In this document: positions 11,655 to 23,658 of the stretch, in pieces
How positions within the stretch are numbered: position 1 is the stretch's first letter
How the letters are laid out: the number at the start of each line of letters is the position of its first letter
Origin: Epiperipatus broadwayi
Lineage: Eukaryota > Onychophora > Udeonychophora > Euonychophora > Peripatidae
DNA length: 64,000 nucleotides
Assembly (NCBI GenBank): GCA_028023455.1
Contig: JAQFVV010006203.1
Location: forward strand, 8,400,821-8,464,820
Direction: 5' to 3'
Position numbers and translations under genes: made by a program
Notes under the pieces: model-generated
Seen by the model: only the letters and a program-made list of their open reading frames with translations
The model's database searches: none
Told to the model about the DNA's origin: nothing

Positions 11655-11868
11655 TGACGTCACTCTAATTCTGCTAGTTTTAAGGCTAGAATATTCGTTT
11701 GACAGTTATTGATTAGGTTTTTAAAAGTTCTGTAAGATGGTGCCCTCTTCTGAATTATTTTACAAGTAAAAAATCAAAAAAAACGCATTTAAAACTAAAC
11801 AAAGAAAGAAGTTTGTCGATGATTGGCTGTCAGCCAGCTCTCAGCCGAAAAAGACATTCTGATTGGCT
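11655..11868. promoter_or_regulatory. Possible promoter: CRE, YY1-like and two inverted CCAAT motifs
   Basis: A perfect TGACGTCA (11655-11662), AAGATGG at 11734-11740 and GATTGGCT twice (11821-11828, 11861-11868) lie within 215 bp of unusually CpG-containing DNA. Such motifs mark housekeeping promoters in animals. Direction is unclear: the CCAAT boxes favour minus, the CRE followed by ATG at 11737 favours plus. No transcript evidence is available. Confidence 0.35.
11737..11765 (+). CDS. Very tentative first coding exon of a nested gene
   Basis: ATG at 11737 opens MVPSSELFY and then meets GTAAAA, a possible donor in phase 2. It sits just downstream of a CRE. It cannot join the exon at 12886 directly, because the phases differ, so another exon would be needed. 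Chance is a real alternative. Confidence 0.15.
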
Positions 11869-12075
11869 GGAAAGAACAAAGAAACTGCCTGATCAAAGAA
11901 AATAAAGAAAAACGCTGAGATTTTCATTTCGAATGCAATTTAAGTATTAAAAAAATATAATTTGAGAAATTAAAATAGTTTTTTAATAAAATATACTAAA
12001 AAAACAAAATTATTTTTGAAAAATATTGAAGATTTTAGTAAAAATATTTAAGATTTAGCAAAAAGAAATCTTTAC

Positions 12076-12134
12076 TTTTTCATAACGTAAAATTGAAAAA
12101 CAGCATTTGCGTCAGCACTTTTTTGTTTAGACAT
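12076..12134 (-). CDS. Very tentative coding exon, alternative minus-strand nested gene
   Basis: ATG at 12134 reads MSKQKSADANAVFQFYVMK and stops shortly after an AA|GTAAAG donor candidate. The stretch has more CpG and less homopolymer than its surroundings. K..NAxFxFYxxKK is faintly like the start of an HMG-box protein, but it is too short to name. Its downstream exons were not found. Confidence 0.15.
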
Positions 12135-12885
12135 TCGCTTTAAGTTTGCCGAAATTGAATATATTTTATAATAAATAAATAGCAATTTATTTTTGAAAGA
12201 ACTTTCGTTCTCTTTCATAACCTGAAAAATTAGTAATATACTTTTTATAAACATATCTGAGTTGAATTTAATATTATAGGCCAATATGTTTTAACAATAG
12301 GCTTTGTCTTCAGTTTGTGAGTTGGCCAATTAAAAGATTTGATTTTTACCTCATACAACCAATAATATAATTAGCGGTTAAAAGGTTAAATGTATTCGAA
12401 AATAACTACTGTATAATCCATTTTAATGTCTAAAGAATAATAATTAGATATTATAAATAAGTTGGAATAATTAAGTAATAAATTTTAAAAAAAAATGATG
12501 TGCAGGTTTTTATTAAAAGGAAATAAGAATATTTGTTACTAGTTTTGTAGTTTAGCATTCTAGTTATAAAAGTTAGTTAAATTAAATAATCATTAACATT
12601 TTATTGTTGTAATTCTAAAAATAATTTTAAACAATTAATGTAAGACCAGATGTATGTGAGAAAATGTGCATGCATAGACATGCAAACATAAGAATAAAAA
12701 AATAATTTAGCTCCCATATTGTTTAAAATAAGTAAATAAAGCAAATGTGTGGATAAAATTATGTTTAATGTAATATTTAAGGGTATAACTTTAAATTTTA
12801 TATTTCTTACTATTGTGTTGTATAAAATATTATTAAAAAACAATTGTTGCATAATATTTGTAGTAATAAAATTTTGACTTTGCAG

Positions 12886-12947
12886 CTGAAGGTCACGTGG
12901 TATGGGAAAATTATATTGATTACGTCAGTAGATTGATTCCACAGCAG
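12886..12947 (+). CDS. Candidate internal exon of an unidentified gene
   Basis: Bounded by TTTGCAG and CAG|GTTTGT. It encodes EGHVVWENYIDYVSRLIPQQ (with a split first codon), a balanced, protein-like composition quite unlike the Asn/Lys/Ile/Phe-rich noise around it. It ends in phase 0, and a matching acceptor follows 61 bp later with a short terminal exon. I do not recognise the protein. It could also be a chance open stretch in an AT-rich intron. Confidence 0.35.
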
Positions 12948-13008
12948 GTTTGTCAGAATATTAAAATTTAATAAAAAATAATTTTTATTGATTTTAAATG
13001 AATTGTAG

Positions 13009-13026
13009 GTGGATGAAAAATTGTGA
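13009..13026 (+). CDS. Candidate terminal exon of the same unidentified gene
   Basis: After acceptor AATTGTAG the frame reads VDEKL and TGA. Joined to the exon ending at 12947 it would give the C-terminus IPQQVDEKL. The 61-bp intron between is short for this locus. Confidence 0.3.
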   Translation: MDEKL

Positions 13027-13099
13027 GATAAAACAGAGATCGAGGGACCATCCACAGGCTGATCTTGTTTGATTCAATTGGTGTGGATTTTAAAAATTG

Positions 13100-14960
13100 T
13101 ATTAATAAAAGTATTTTTTTTTAAAAAAAAACTTGATATTTTTAAGAAAATACAAGTATGTTTAAAATATTTTAAATCATCCTGTAGTGATGGAGGACTA
13201 AAAAGAAAAGGTAATCTGTTTTTCTGACAATTTGAATTTCTGTCGAGGCATAGAAATTATAGTAAAAAAATGTCTAAAGTAAATGAAGCATCTCACATAT
13301 TATATGACATTAACTTGTTTAATTTTCTTTACTTGGAAATAAGGTTAAGGAACAGACTATTAATCATTTCCATAGATAAGCGTTTGGTTGTACTAAACTA
13401 TTTTGAAAGTAAAATACTAATTATTTTTCCTGTTAGATTGAAAGTATATGTAAAAAAAAAAAAATTTTTTTTAAAGTTTAAAAAGAACATTATAAAAAAG
13501 CTGCAACATTTGATTACAGTGAAACTATAAAGAATGATTTTTTTTAAAAAAAGAAAAAGTTATTACTTATATCTTGACATATATAAAAATGATTTGTTTA
13601 GCTAAACACAAACAGATAATATATACATTTTAGAGGATAATTCTTATTTACACAGTAAGAGAGGACATGTATTTGGAAATAAAACTTTAAAGCAATTTGT
13701 AAGGATTAATAATGAATTTATAGTTATTGAGTACATTATAAATGGTCATACTTGCCAATATTTAAAAATAACTTTATGACATTAATTATAGCATATAAAC
13801 GAAGAAATGTCTTGAACAGTAAAAAATTTTTACTCTCATATTTAAAAGTAAACAAAGGAAATTAATTTTTAAAAATAAATACATCTTGGAATATTATTAG
13901 GAAAAGTACTTAAGAAAAATTATATTTCAAAAGAAGTGTTTTCCTAAAAAAGGATAAAGAAATTCAGATAGAAAGATATTATTATTATTATTATATGCAA
14001 TTTTGAACTCGGGATCCTGTAAATAAATTAAAGTGTGTTCAGCTGAAGAATTTATTTTGTTTCATGCCAGCTTAATCTTATTATTTAATTATTTTTTTTA
14101 AATTGTTTACAAAAAAAAATATTATTAATAAACTATTGAACATTTTCGTTTGGAAATGATAGCCATGTATATAAATGTATTAATTGAAGCTTTGCATTAA
14201 AATCGATATCTTAACCTGGATAAATTGTCTACACGTTATGAAATGGAAAAATCATCATGGAGCCGAAATATGAACTTGAATTAATGTATTATTGTTTTTT
14301 TTTATGGTCTGCTTTATTGGTTTAAAAAAAAAAACCATAAAAATATTTATGCTATTAATTTTTTTTGTAACACTTTTGCATAAATATATAGGTAAACTAG
14401 GGTTATAATTTTAAAACGAAATAGGTTTATTTGAATGAGCAAATGTTTTTTGCTATTCTGAAGTAGATTTAGTTTATTTATTAAGCATTACACTAGCTAG
14501 TTTCTATTTAATAATTTTATTATAGAGATTGAAATATCACAGTCTTATTTTCATATAAATGAAATGTTTTACTCAATTTTTATTTTAAATATACTAAAGA
14601 AGTTTATCAGAGAATATCCATTCATTTGTTTTATGAATGTTCTATTAATAATAACTACAAATGTTTTATATTCATCGAGAAGTAAATATTCTTGCATTTA
14701 ATTTACAATTTTAAAAGTCCACTAGTTACTATATTTTAGCATTTAATATTTGGTTATGTATGCATTGTGTCTTGCCTAGAATTTTATATGCATTTAATTT
14801 TAAAGTATTTTCTACAGTAGTCAGTTGACACATAGTTTGCTTTGTTGGTTCGAACATTGGATATACATTTTGTATTTTAAACTTCTTAGAAATAACTTAA
14901 TTAATTAAGGTGAAGAATATATCTTGCTATTAGTTAGTATTTGTTAGCCTCAAGAGTTAG
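13100..14960. other. No gene recognised
   Basis: AT-rich intron sequence with homopolymer runs and a short ATT repeat near 13980. Open frames here are short, low-complexity and without domain features. Confidence 0.6.
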
Positions 14961-14967
14961 GCTTAGT

Positions 14968-15288
14968 TCATAATTTTTGAATGTGCTTTATGGAGTCGAG
15001 AAAATCCTCCATCCTTATTGTATTGTATTTCCATGATTTGATAGTGCTTGTCCCCAAAAAGAGAGTTATTGTATTGTATTTTTCAGTGATGATGATCACC
15101 TTTATAAGCATTGGAAATTCCATGAGAGGATTGTGCTTTTCTGGTGCATCTTTCCTGTTCCCAGATACACTGTAGATGAATTCCAGGTATCTTTGTTTCT
15201 GCCTCAAAGTTAGGTATTTTTTTTGAAAGACACCACATTCTTTTCCAGCTCTGAGGAGCTTAGTATTTTTATGTTTTTTGCCTATCAT
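14968..15288 (-). CDS. Unidentified 106-codon open frame
   Basis: An uninterrupted frame of 106 codons in a segment with higher GC than its neighbours and ordinary amino-acid composition (GKECGVFQKKYLTLRQKQRY; APEKHNPLMEFPML). A direct repeat reading EKYNTI / WKYNTI (AAATACAATACAATAA in DNA) lies near its end. The opposite strand also has a 64-codon frame. I do not recognise it; it may be a fragment of a transposon ORF or chance. Confidence 0.2.
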   Translation of the reverse strand: MIGKKHKNTKLLRAGKECGVFQKKYLTLRQKQRYLEFIYSVSGNRKDAPEKHNPLMEFPMLIKVIIITEKYNTITLFLGTSTIKSWKYNTIRMEDFLDSIKHIQKL

Positions 15289-15299
15289 TCATGATGACT

Positions 15300-17190
15300 T
15301 AATGCTAATTCCACCACAGTAGGTGATGTTGCATTTGTTTTAGATTTGTGATGACAAGATATGCTTGTTTGAGGAAATGTATTTCTTCAGGTAGTTGTAG
15401 CTAATTTAAGGTTCATAGGTATATCAATGTTTGAATTGTGTTGCTATGATAGTTTTATCACACACAAGCTAACCAACAATAAGTTATATTTATTTTAAAG
15501 TATGTTAAATATGCATATGATATAAGTGGCAATTCACACATACTAATTTAATATTTTCATCCAGAATTTCGCCGCTGGATTTGTAAGTCTGTTACATCAT
15601 CATTTTTAAAACATTGAGGGAATAATTTTATGTGGACTAAAGTTATTTTTAAAAAAAAGTATAACTGATCTCTGATGAATGATTGTCCCATACACTTAAT
15701 TTAGTTTAATTTTAATATTAACTTAATCTGATTTAAACATATATCTAGCTATGATATTAGTTATATCCGTGAAACTAGTGATGATATTTTTCAAAAGTAT
15801 TGCTGAATGTGCTTATTCCAACTTAGCATTTGTTAGGTTTAGGAGTATAAAATTAAGCTTAGGGTTTTCAATATAAACCTAGTTCTGTGTGTCCTTCTGA
15901 TTATCAGATGACACAATAATGGTATAAATTAGTCTAATAAAGAAGAATAGTAGTGTGCTCATTAAGTACATATGATAATCAGAGTTTAAGATATTTTTTG
16001 ATAAAAAATCTAATTATTAAAAGAAAGTAATATTGAATAACCTTTGTCGGTTATTAAGTGTATTAATGTAAGTTAAATAAAACTGTTAAGTGTCCAAATA
16101 ATTATATTAAATCTTAGTGCGGTATTGGCATTGTTTGTATTCTACTACATTTGTAAACATGTCTTCTTCATTATTAATAAATCAAATTATTATTATTTCA
16201 AAAGTTTTGTTTTGTTTGTTTTGCTTTTATATGAGAATATAATATTGTCTTGGGTTCCAAGTTCACAAAATCTTAAAATGTAAAAGTTATTGAATCTTCA
16301 ATTCAGAAATTTAAAAGTATATTCTAAGTTAATTAAATATAGTTAATATTGTCTTGAAAATAAAATAAAAAGCTATGTTAAAGTAAATGATTCTCATATT
16401 GAATCATAAAGACAGATAATTGCATTATAGCAGATACCTAATTAAATACTTAGTTAAAAGTTTATTTTTTTTTAATTATCAGTATATCTTTCAGACTGAA
16501 GATTATGCAATATCAGATTAACAATATTAGTACTTCAGAAGAATATTTTAATTAATATTATTTTAAAAGCTGCACCTTATCTTATATTTACTGCACATCA
16601 TCTATCATCATCTTAAATCTGATATATTTAAAGAATTCTAATTCATTTGCATTTGAGGTCTTTAGTGGTTGTCTGTGAGTATGGAAAGGCATTAAAAGTA
16701 CCCTTGCTCTTTTCTTTGCTCAAGTAATATCTTAGATAATAGGCCATTATTAGTTAAATTTAAATTGATTCATTAAATTTTGTGAATTAATATTTGTTTT
16801 GTTTATTATTTTAAGATTAAACATATTAAAATTATTTTATGGTCATCTAAGATGTCACTATTTATTTATTAATCACAGTAATTCTTTATTAGACAACTTA
16901 ACTTAAATTTTAATTTTACACAAGAGTGTTAGTTTTAAAATCCCTGAGGTTATTTACTCTTGTTGTTTAGTAAATATAATTCTGTAAGATAATATTTTAA
17001 AGCAAAGCATCATAGGTTTTATTCAGAGAGTGTATAATCTATTGGTAGGACTAATATAGTAAGCATTGATTAGTGATTTTAAATAATCTTTTATATGGTT
17101 TATTGAAATATTAATATGCTGTAGTAGTTATAGTTCATCAGTATTGGATTTGACCTTTATTTGATTATACATCTCTGGATCATCATCTCT
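15300..17190. other. No gene recognised
   Basis: AT-rich intron DNA; no domain, splice-bounded exon or named repeat could be supported. Confidence 0.6.
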
Positions 17191-17194
17191 TTTC

Positions 17195-17740
17195 TTTAAT
17201 TTTATTGTAACCCCACTGAACCGAGTCGTTTAGATTCTCTTATTTATATTTTATTTCATTTCAATTTTATTCCATTTCTTTTCATGTCATTTCTCATATA
17301 TTTCTATCATCTCAGCCATTTAAACATTCGTTAAGAGTTTCTTCTATCATCTCATTTCATTTATCTCTCCTTTATTCCAACTTTTCTTATATCTCTGATT
17401 CATATCTTTCCATCATCTCATTTCTTTTCTCTCTCCATTACATATATAATTTCTATTACTTTTCCCCATTTCTTTTACTCCTCAATTCTTTTCTTTTCCA
17501 TCATTTATCCTTACCATTATCATTATCTTCATTTCATTATTAGTATTATAATTCTCTTTCTCTTTCTTTCTCACATCTTTCTGTCACTTCATTAGTAGCA
17601 TTATCTTTCGCTACACCTCCCTTATCATCTTCTTCATCTTCCTTTCCACTTACCTTTCATCATTATCATTTTTATCTTCCATTTCATTATTAGCATTTTC
17701 TCTTTTCTCTTTCTCATACCCCCATCTCATTCTAGTTAGG
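17195..17740. repeat. Strand-asymmetric pyrimidine-rich tract
   Basis: About 540 bp in which the plus strand is almost only C and T with A, built of loose variants of TTTCATTT, CATCATCT and CTCTTTCT. It starts near GTAACCCCACT and ends near AGTTAGGTTAC, short inverted ends that might mark a mobile unit. It is followed directly by a (TA)n run. Confidence 0.6.
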
Positions 17741-17742
17741 TT

Positions 17743-17745
<3 letters not shown>

Positions 17746-17835
<90 letters not shown>
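17746..17835. repeat. (TA)n microsatellite, about 45 units
   Basis: Uninterrupted TA repeat by direct reading. Confidence 0.97.
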
Positions 17836-17839
<4 letters not shown>

Positions 17840-19540
17840 AACTTATATAAATAAAAGTTTTGAAGTCTGCAATATATATGCAAAGATGTCATCTGCAGTA
17901 CTTTTTTCGACCACCATATATTAGTTCTATAGCACTTTCACTTGAGACTTCTAGTGGTTAGTAGTTCAAACCAATGGCTACACTCTTAGAGAGTGTTTCA
18001 ATTGGATGGCTAAACTGCAGAATTAGGCCCTTTTCTGTAAATAAGGAATAACGTCTTTTAAGTGCATTAAGTTCGTAACGATCAAATTGGAAGATGAATC
18101 AACTTTTCTTCATTAATCATTGATATTAAAAGATACCTGACACATATAAAGTTATCTCTTGACATCCAAAGTATTTGAGCTACTATAAACGCATTCTTTA
18201 AAAGGAAAAAAAATTTATAAAAAAGGATAGACGTTATGGATTTACTAAAAAAGAATTAAAGTTATAACGAGGAAATCGTCGGTTTTTGGCCGAATTTTAA
18301 ATCATTTTCCAATGACAAAATATATTTTTTTCTGGAACATGTAACAGAAACTATAAGAATGTTGAACTCAATAGGAAGATCAGCACCCACGTGAAACAAT
18401 CCACATACTAAAGAATGAGTTTACTTTCTTAATATAGGAAATGTGTGGCTTTAAATAAACGTCTGAAACAAAATATTGACTCTCATTTATGGCTCTGTTT
18501 TATTAAGTTTAATCAAATACTTGTTTGCCTCTAAATTTTTCCAAATATTTTTATTTTCAGATGTTTTCTGGAATATTTACCAGTCGTAGAAATTTCAAAT
18601 CTGTTTCTAACATTCATTCAGTCAAAGCTATTTTGAATACATGTTTCATCTTCTTGAGTTTAATTTCAATGAATACTGTTAAATAGATTTGGCAAAAGTA
18701 TATATTATTTTAGGAAGTTTTTGATATGTTTGATTTAATTTATCAATCTATTTTTTATCTTAATATAGTATATTCACTTTGAAATATGATTTCTAAATTA
18801 TCTCTACATTTATAATATTTAGTAATCATCTAAAAAACTTAGGATAAATAATAGACATACGTTTAAGAATCTTATAAGAGATAAAAATTTCAGGAGAATT
18901 AAAAAACTAACAAAGTAGGTAAAGATCATTCGAAAGACTTAAAGGCATCTAAAGAGAATATTTCAGTTAAAACATAAATAAAACAAAGCCATAAATGAGA
19001 AAGTTCTTAAATTTGATATATCAAAAAAAAAAAAAAAAGAAAGTAAACGTAATTAGTAAAATGATAAACTTGAAATTTGTATTATCTAAAGAAGATTATA
19101 AAAAGAAAAATATTAAAAATAGAGGAAATGAATAATATATAAAAAGTGCAGGAAAATTCTAATTCTCAAAAGATAATGAACTTAAGATAAACAAGAGTTG
19201 GTTAAAGACAATGTATAAAAAAATTAGAATCAAATAAAAATGAAGCTTTACTTAAAATATAAATTTAAAATATATAAATTCTTAAAATAATTGAGATTGG
19301 CACGAATATTTCAAAAGACATTGTGGAAGTCATTAAAAAAAGAAAGTATTCAGAAACTATAAATTAAGAAACATATCTGCACATCTAAAATATTCATCTT
19401 TAATTCTTTGTCTAAGGAACCAAGAACAGAGAAGAATTCAGATCATAAAATTGAATCCTGCTCCAGAGTCACTGCTTAAAATCATTTTAGATAGAGAAAG
19501 AATAAAGTCCTCTCTTGAATATTTGTGATGATGGTGTTTT
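17840..19540. other. No gene recognised
   Basis: AT-rich; the first 400 bp (17840-18240) has mixed composition and may be a decayed repeat, but I could not match it within the window. An A-rich run occurs at 19023-19038. Confidence 0.5.
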
Positions 19541-19544
19541 AATT

Positions 19545-19920
19545 GTATTTATATATTGGATTATTTCCACCATCTAATATGAATATTGAATGTCTTTAGA
19601 AAAAATTTAACTTTGTTTAAATATTCCAAATACATTCATCTGTTTGTAATAGCACACAGGTTAGTATATGCACAACGTTTTGAAATGTATTATTCTCCCC
19701 TCTTCTTCAGGTGTTGCTAGTACTGTCACTGGTCAGGCCAGTAACACATAAAGAAGAGGGAACAATAATACCTCTCGAAATGTTGTGCATATACTAACCT
19801 ATTTGATGTGCTATTATTATCAGTTGAATATATTTGAAATATTTAAATAAAGATTATTTTTTAAGACATTCAATACTCATATTAGATGATGGAAATAGTC
19901 CAATATATAAATACAAAGAA
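19545..19920. repeat. Inverted repeat of Penelope-type 3' tails
   Basis: Arms of about 170-185 bp (19545-19735 and 19750-19920) are reverse complements: GTTAGTATATGCACAAC on the left mirrors GTTGTGCATATACTAACC on the right, and both end with CATCTAATATGA / TCATATTAGATG. The same tail occurs at the ends of the Penelope pair at 60.9-63.4 kb, so this is a coding-free remnant of that family. Confidence 0.85.
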
Positions 19921-20000
19921 TAAAGTCAAATACTGGAATAAAATAAGACATACAATGTATATTTCAAACAGAGAAAAACTCTAACAAGACGCCAGAAAAA

Positions 20001-20342
20001 TTAGTCATAAAATGAGAGATATAAAGACACCACTTTAATGTCAGGATTAAAATGCCTTACAACTTCGGATGTATTTACTATGCCCCCCCCCCTTTGCAAT
20101 GAAACTTTATAGTTATAATTAACTAAAACAAAAGGCAATGATTTAGAGTAGAGAAACACTGCATCATAGTAAAGATAGCCACACAAAAGAAAGTTACCAG
20201 GTTCATATCTCACATATCTTCTTATGTAAAGAAATCGTGTAATAGAAAAATTAAAAGAAAAAATACTTATATCACATCCCTCCCCCCCAAAAAAAAAGAA
20301 AGATATATTTATATCCAAAAGTATTTGCCTCATTGTGAACAT
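20001..20342 (-). CDS. Unidentified 113-codon open frame
   Basis: The frame includes RYVRYEPGNFLLCGYLYYD, a more protein-like stretch, bordered by homopolymer-coded runs (FFFFGG, RGGG) from poly-A and poly-C tracts. No domain is recognised. It is probably chance or an old transposon fragment. Confidence 0.12.
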   Translation of the reverse strand: MFTMRQILLDINISFFFFGGEGCDISIFSFNFSITRFLYIRRYVRYEPGNFLLCGYLYYDAVFLYSKSLPFVLVNYNYKVSLQRGGGIVNTSEVVRHFNPDIKVVSLYLSFYD

Positions 20343-20639
20343 TAAAAAGACATAGCTAGGAAAAAATTGAAATTGTGAATCACTTATTAAATGCTCAACA
20401 TATCAAGCAATTAAAACAAATATTCAAAGAAGTCGTAAACGCAATCTAAAATGATACAACTGGCAAAAATAAAAATAATAAAATTATATAAGTATGTCTT
20501 AAAATTTGGCTGAAAGATAAAATTGAGTATCATAGCTTTTCCTGTTAAGAGGATACATTAATGGCTATGAGGTTCGTTTTAGAAGTCATAAAAAATTAAA
20601 AACCATGAAAACCAGCCTCCAATTAAGGTTTTGGATACC

Positions 20640-20960
20640 AACCCACTTGTTAAATTGTTATGTAGATTTGATCTCAGATCAATAAATATCAATTCTATTT
20701 TAAGAGTAGGCATCCTTTTCTTGGATAGAAATGCTGAAGGTTTCTCTAAATTCAATCCATCTTCTCCATTCTCTAGACTCTCCTCTCTGCATCATGCCTA
20801 CACACTTTCTTATTTCATTCATCTACCTACATGTGATCTCTTTCTGGGTCTTTTACAATTTCTTGGAATCCAGTTTAATATTTCAATTGTCCAACTGTTA
20901 TCATCTCTTCTAGCAATATGTCCAGCCCAACTTCGCTTCACTCTTTTAATAAAGTCAGCT
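20640..20960 (-). pseudogene. LINE C-terminal remnant (RTE-like)
   Basis: Minus-strand translation with one stop gives a tail ending in MNEIRKCVG, QRGESREWRRWIEF, which matches the fragment at 36190-36350 (HVRWMDEIRKCAGVLWRR). RP..RW.D.I....G..W..A.DR..W is the usual C-terminus of RTE/BovB-class LINE proteins. Only this tail is present, so it is a dead, 5'-truncated copy inside intron 4 of the chitin-binding gene. Confidence 0.6.
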
Positions 20961-21050
20961 GGTCTCCAAAATAAGTATCTTTTGTGTTTTACATTCCACT
21001 TATTTTTGCCTACTACACAATGATGAATGATTATAATCAGATAAAATTAT

Positions 21051-21123
21051 ATATATATATAAATCTCCATTTCAGATTTATTTTAAGTATATATATAAAT
21101 CTCCATTTCAGATTTATTTTAAG
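21051..21123 (+). repeat. Short tandem duplication (two units of about 38 bp)
   Basis: AAATCTCCATTTCAGATTTA occurs twice with its TATA-rich lead, by direct reading. Confidence 0.9.
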
Positions 21124-22468
21124 TAGTTTATAAATAAAAAAAAAAAGTCTAATATCTAATATCAAATTTAAAAGAGAGTAGAACCAATTAAAAGCTACTA
21201 AGCAAAGCTTTCATTAATATTTAGTTAATTTTGGCAAATATATGTACAGTACCATATATATTGGATATATACATTTAGTTTAAATTTTATTTAAATAGTT
21301 TTGATAAAAGAGGGAAAGTATTTTTCTTTTCTTTCAAGAAAACTTTAGTATTTGTTTAAAAATATTTTTTAAAAAAGTTTGATCTGTTATTAAAATAAAT
21401 GATAAAAAGGTTTTCTTTAAAAAATTGCTAATAATGGATTAGTTAAAAAGACAGGGGGAAGTTTTTCATTTTAATTAAAGTAATCTATAACTAAAGTTAA
21501 AAGTTGTATTGTATTAACTTTATTATCAAAAGAAAATTAATGAATTTTGATAATCTAATTTTAAATTTACTCATTGTAAATATTTCAAATTGACCCTCAA
21601 AATAAAATTTATTATGGTAACTCTTCTCAGTAATTTAAAATTTCTGAGATAAGAACTAAGTAAATATAAATAGTCCTAAGAAAATGTTTTTGTTTTCTTT
21701 ATTTTCATGCTGGTATCATCATCAAAGTAAAATTGCAGGCCGATGTAACAAGTGTGAATTTCTTTAGAGTACGGGAAAGATTTTCTGTGACAGTTTAACT
21801 TATCCCAAATCTAACTCCTTAGAAGATTTCTGTAATATCTCGTTTATACTATGTGCTAAACTACTAACTACAATATAAAAGACTAACTATAAATTATTAT
21901 ATAAGTACTATAACCATAAGAATTTATGGTTATAGTACATATATAAGATTATTTTTAGTCTTAATAACTAACACCATTTTTAAAAGCATTCAATATGGGT
22001 TTCACTTTGTTTTATTGAACTTGAATATTTGAATAAAAAACAAGGCAACTAATTTAAGTAATACATTTAAAGAGTCACCGTTTATAGCTAAGTTTGGTAT
22101 TATATTTTTTAACAAATAAATAAATAGAATTTAAAAATAAATACTTTAAATTGTTGTAAAATTATAATTAGACCATTCAAACTGAAGTTCATAAAAATCC
22201 CCACAAACTAAATGCTATTTGCAGTTCTAGGGCTACTGATGAGCCGACTAAATTATACATTTAACAATTATGAAGTAATGATAACTAAAATTTAATATAA
22301 ATCCATGTTTCAAAAGTTCATCACTGACTTTATTAAAATAAAATCTATTTATTGAAGTATTATTATATCGAGGCAATAGGCGTACAAAATCAGAGTGGTC
22401 ATGTGATGTTTAATAGTAAATCACTTTTCACTACTTTTGTTTATTTTAAATATATAAAAAAAACTTAC

Positions 22469-22651
22469 TGCATCCTTCGGTGACTGCATTCAATAAATCA
22501 CACTGCCGGCTGTCTTGATTAAAAACAAGACCAGGAATACATCTTCCATGTGTCGCTTGAAATCCATTACATTCCCAGTAGGCAGAACAATCATGAGGAT
22601 CTGGCCAAAGACCATCATGACGACAGAAATAGTTCTCAGATGGACCGCATT
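22469..22651 (-). CDS. Chitin-binding protein gene, exon 4: third CBM14 domain
   Basis: 183 bp (61 codons). The acceptor is ATTTCAAG next to a TAA/ATT microsatellite, the donor GTAAGT at 22468-22467, phase 1 on both sides. The frame reads ECGPSENYFCRHDGLWPD, then HDCSAYWECNGF, GRCIPGLVFNQDSRQC and EGC. It keeps the CBM14 spacing, with YWEC replacing YYNC at the aromatic centre, and GLVFNQDSRQCD as the typical second half. The longest open frame here is a different one, out of phase and without cysteine spacing; the exon is recognised only by splice sites plus domain pattern. The next exon downstream found is 19.3 kb away, the largest intron in the locus. Confidence 0.88.
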
Positions 22652-23309
22652 CTTGAAATAATAGTAATAATAATAATAATATATTAAAAAATAAAAAAAC
22701 AATTTTATTTATTTTATTGTAAATTATATATATATATATTAATCATTCTACCAGCATTTTGAAATTCTAATAACAGTTATGAGCAAGCATAAGAAATGAT
22801 GATCATGTGATGTTTAGTGGTTTAATTTTAAAATTGTATTACATAAAGTAAATTTTTCCAGGCAGTCTTAATGACAATTACTATTTTTTTAGATAAATAT
22901 ATCAATTTACTATTTATTCAGCTAGGTATTGATATATTTCTCTAAAATATTAAAATTGTGAGGCAGTTTAGTGCTTGTAAATTAAATCGACCGCGAATAG
23001 ACAAACAAATAATGATCAGTGACGAAGATAATAGAGTACCTCGATCAATTGAAGACTTGATGTTGATTCAGTAGAAATTAAGCTTGGATGTCATTTGCCT
23101 TTTTATGGTATCTCTATACGTTCATTTAAAGTAATAATTATGTAAAAAATTTCAAATACATACAAAATAAATTTACTATTCCCCCCTCCTTCAAATATAA
23201 GATACTCTGCTATAAAGCAGATTTTTAATAATTTAAGAATCTGACAGCAAACAGCACCAAGCAAAAATATTTCATTTGTTATTACTTTTTACCATTTAAT
23301 AACTGAAAT

Positions 23310-23470
23310 ACAGGCTTATTATATACCTGTATCAATATATGTAATATATAGGCTATATGAGCACAGACTTTCACGCGACCCACCACTCACCACTCTATCT
23401 CATATCACTGATATACTTGAACACATATATGTCAAAAAGATAACCATTCCTAATTAAGATCCATTATAAT
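23310..23470 (-). repeat. Family B repeat, truncated before its ribozyme
   Basis: Matches the outer 150 bp of the copies at 32930-33345 and 40480-40925 (TATGAGCACAGACTTTCA, GACCCACCACTC, CATATATGTCAAAAAGATAA) and stops just before the hammerhead section. Confidence 0.75.
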
Positions 23471-23548
23471 TACACATTAATTTTTTTATGTGAACTGTCT
23501 ATCTTCCCTTTTTTTTTTTTGACTAACGAGGGAGGAGGTGCTTTTACT

Positions 23549-23583
<35 letters not shown>

Positions 23584-23587
23584 CAAA

Positions 23588-23658
23588 GCGTTGGCCGGGA
23601 AGCGAATCCGGGCCAGCTGCTTGGAAGGCAGCTATGCTAACCGTTAGGCCACCAACGC
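23588..23658 (-). repeat. tRNA-Gly(TCC)-derived SINE, well preserved
   Basis: On the minus strand the 71 bp read like tRNA-Gly: GCGTTGGTGGCC, A-box region GGTTAGCATAGC, anticodon loop CTTCCAA and arm CCGGATTCGCTTCCCGG, closing with CCAACGC. The 3' end runs into TTTGACACACAC and TATATA, the same tail as at 33976. A functional tRNA is less likely than a SINE, because the same unit with the same tail recurs many times here. Confidence 0.75.

Noticed and set aside
22490-22702. 70-codon minus frame over exon 4
   Set aside because: Out of phase with the CBM14 domain; no cysteine pattern; shadow of the real exon.
23588-23658. Functional tRNA-Gly gene
   Set aside because: Several near-identical units with the same microsatellite tail are scattered around, most of them broken, which points to a SINE.
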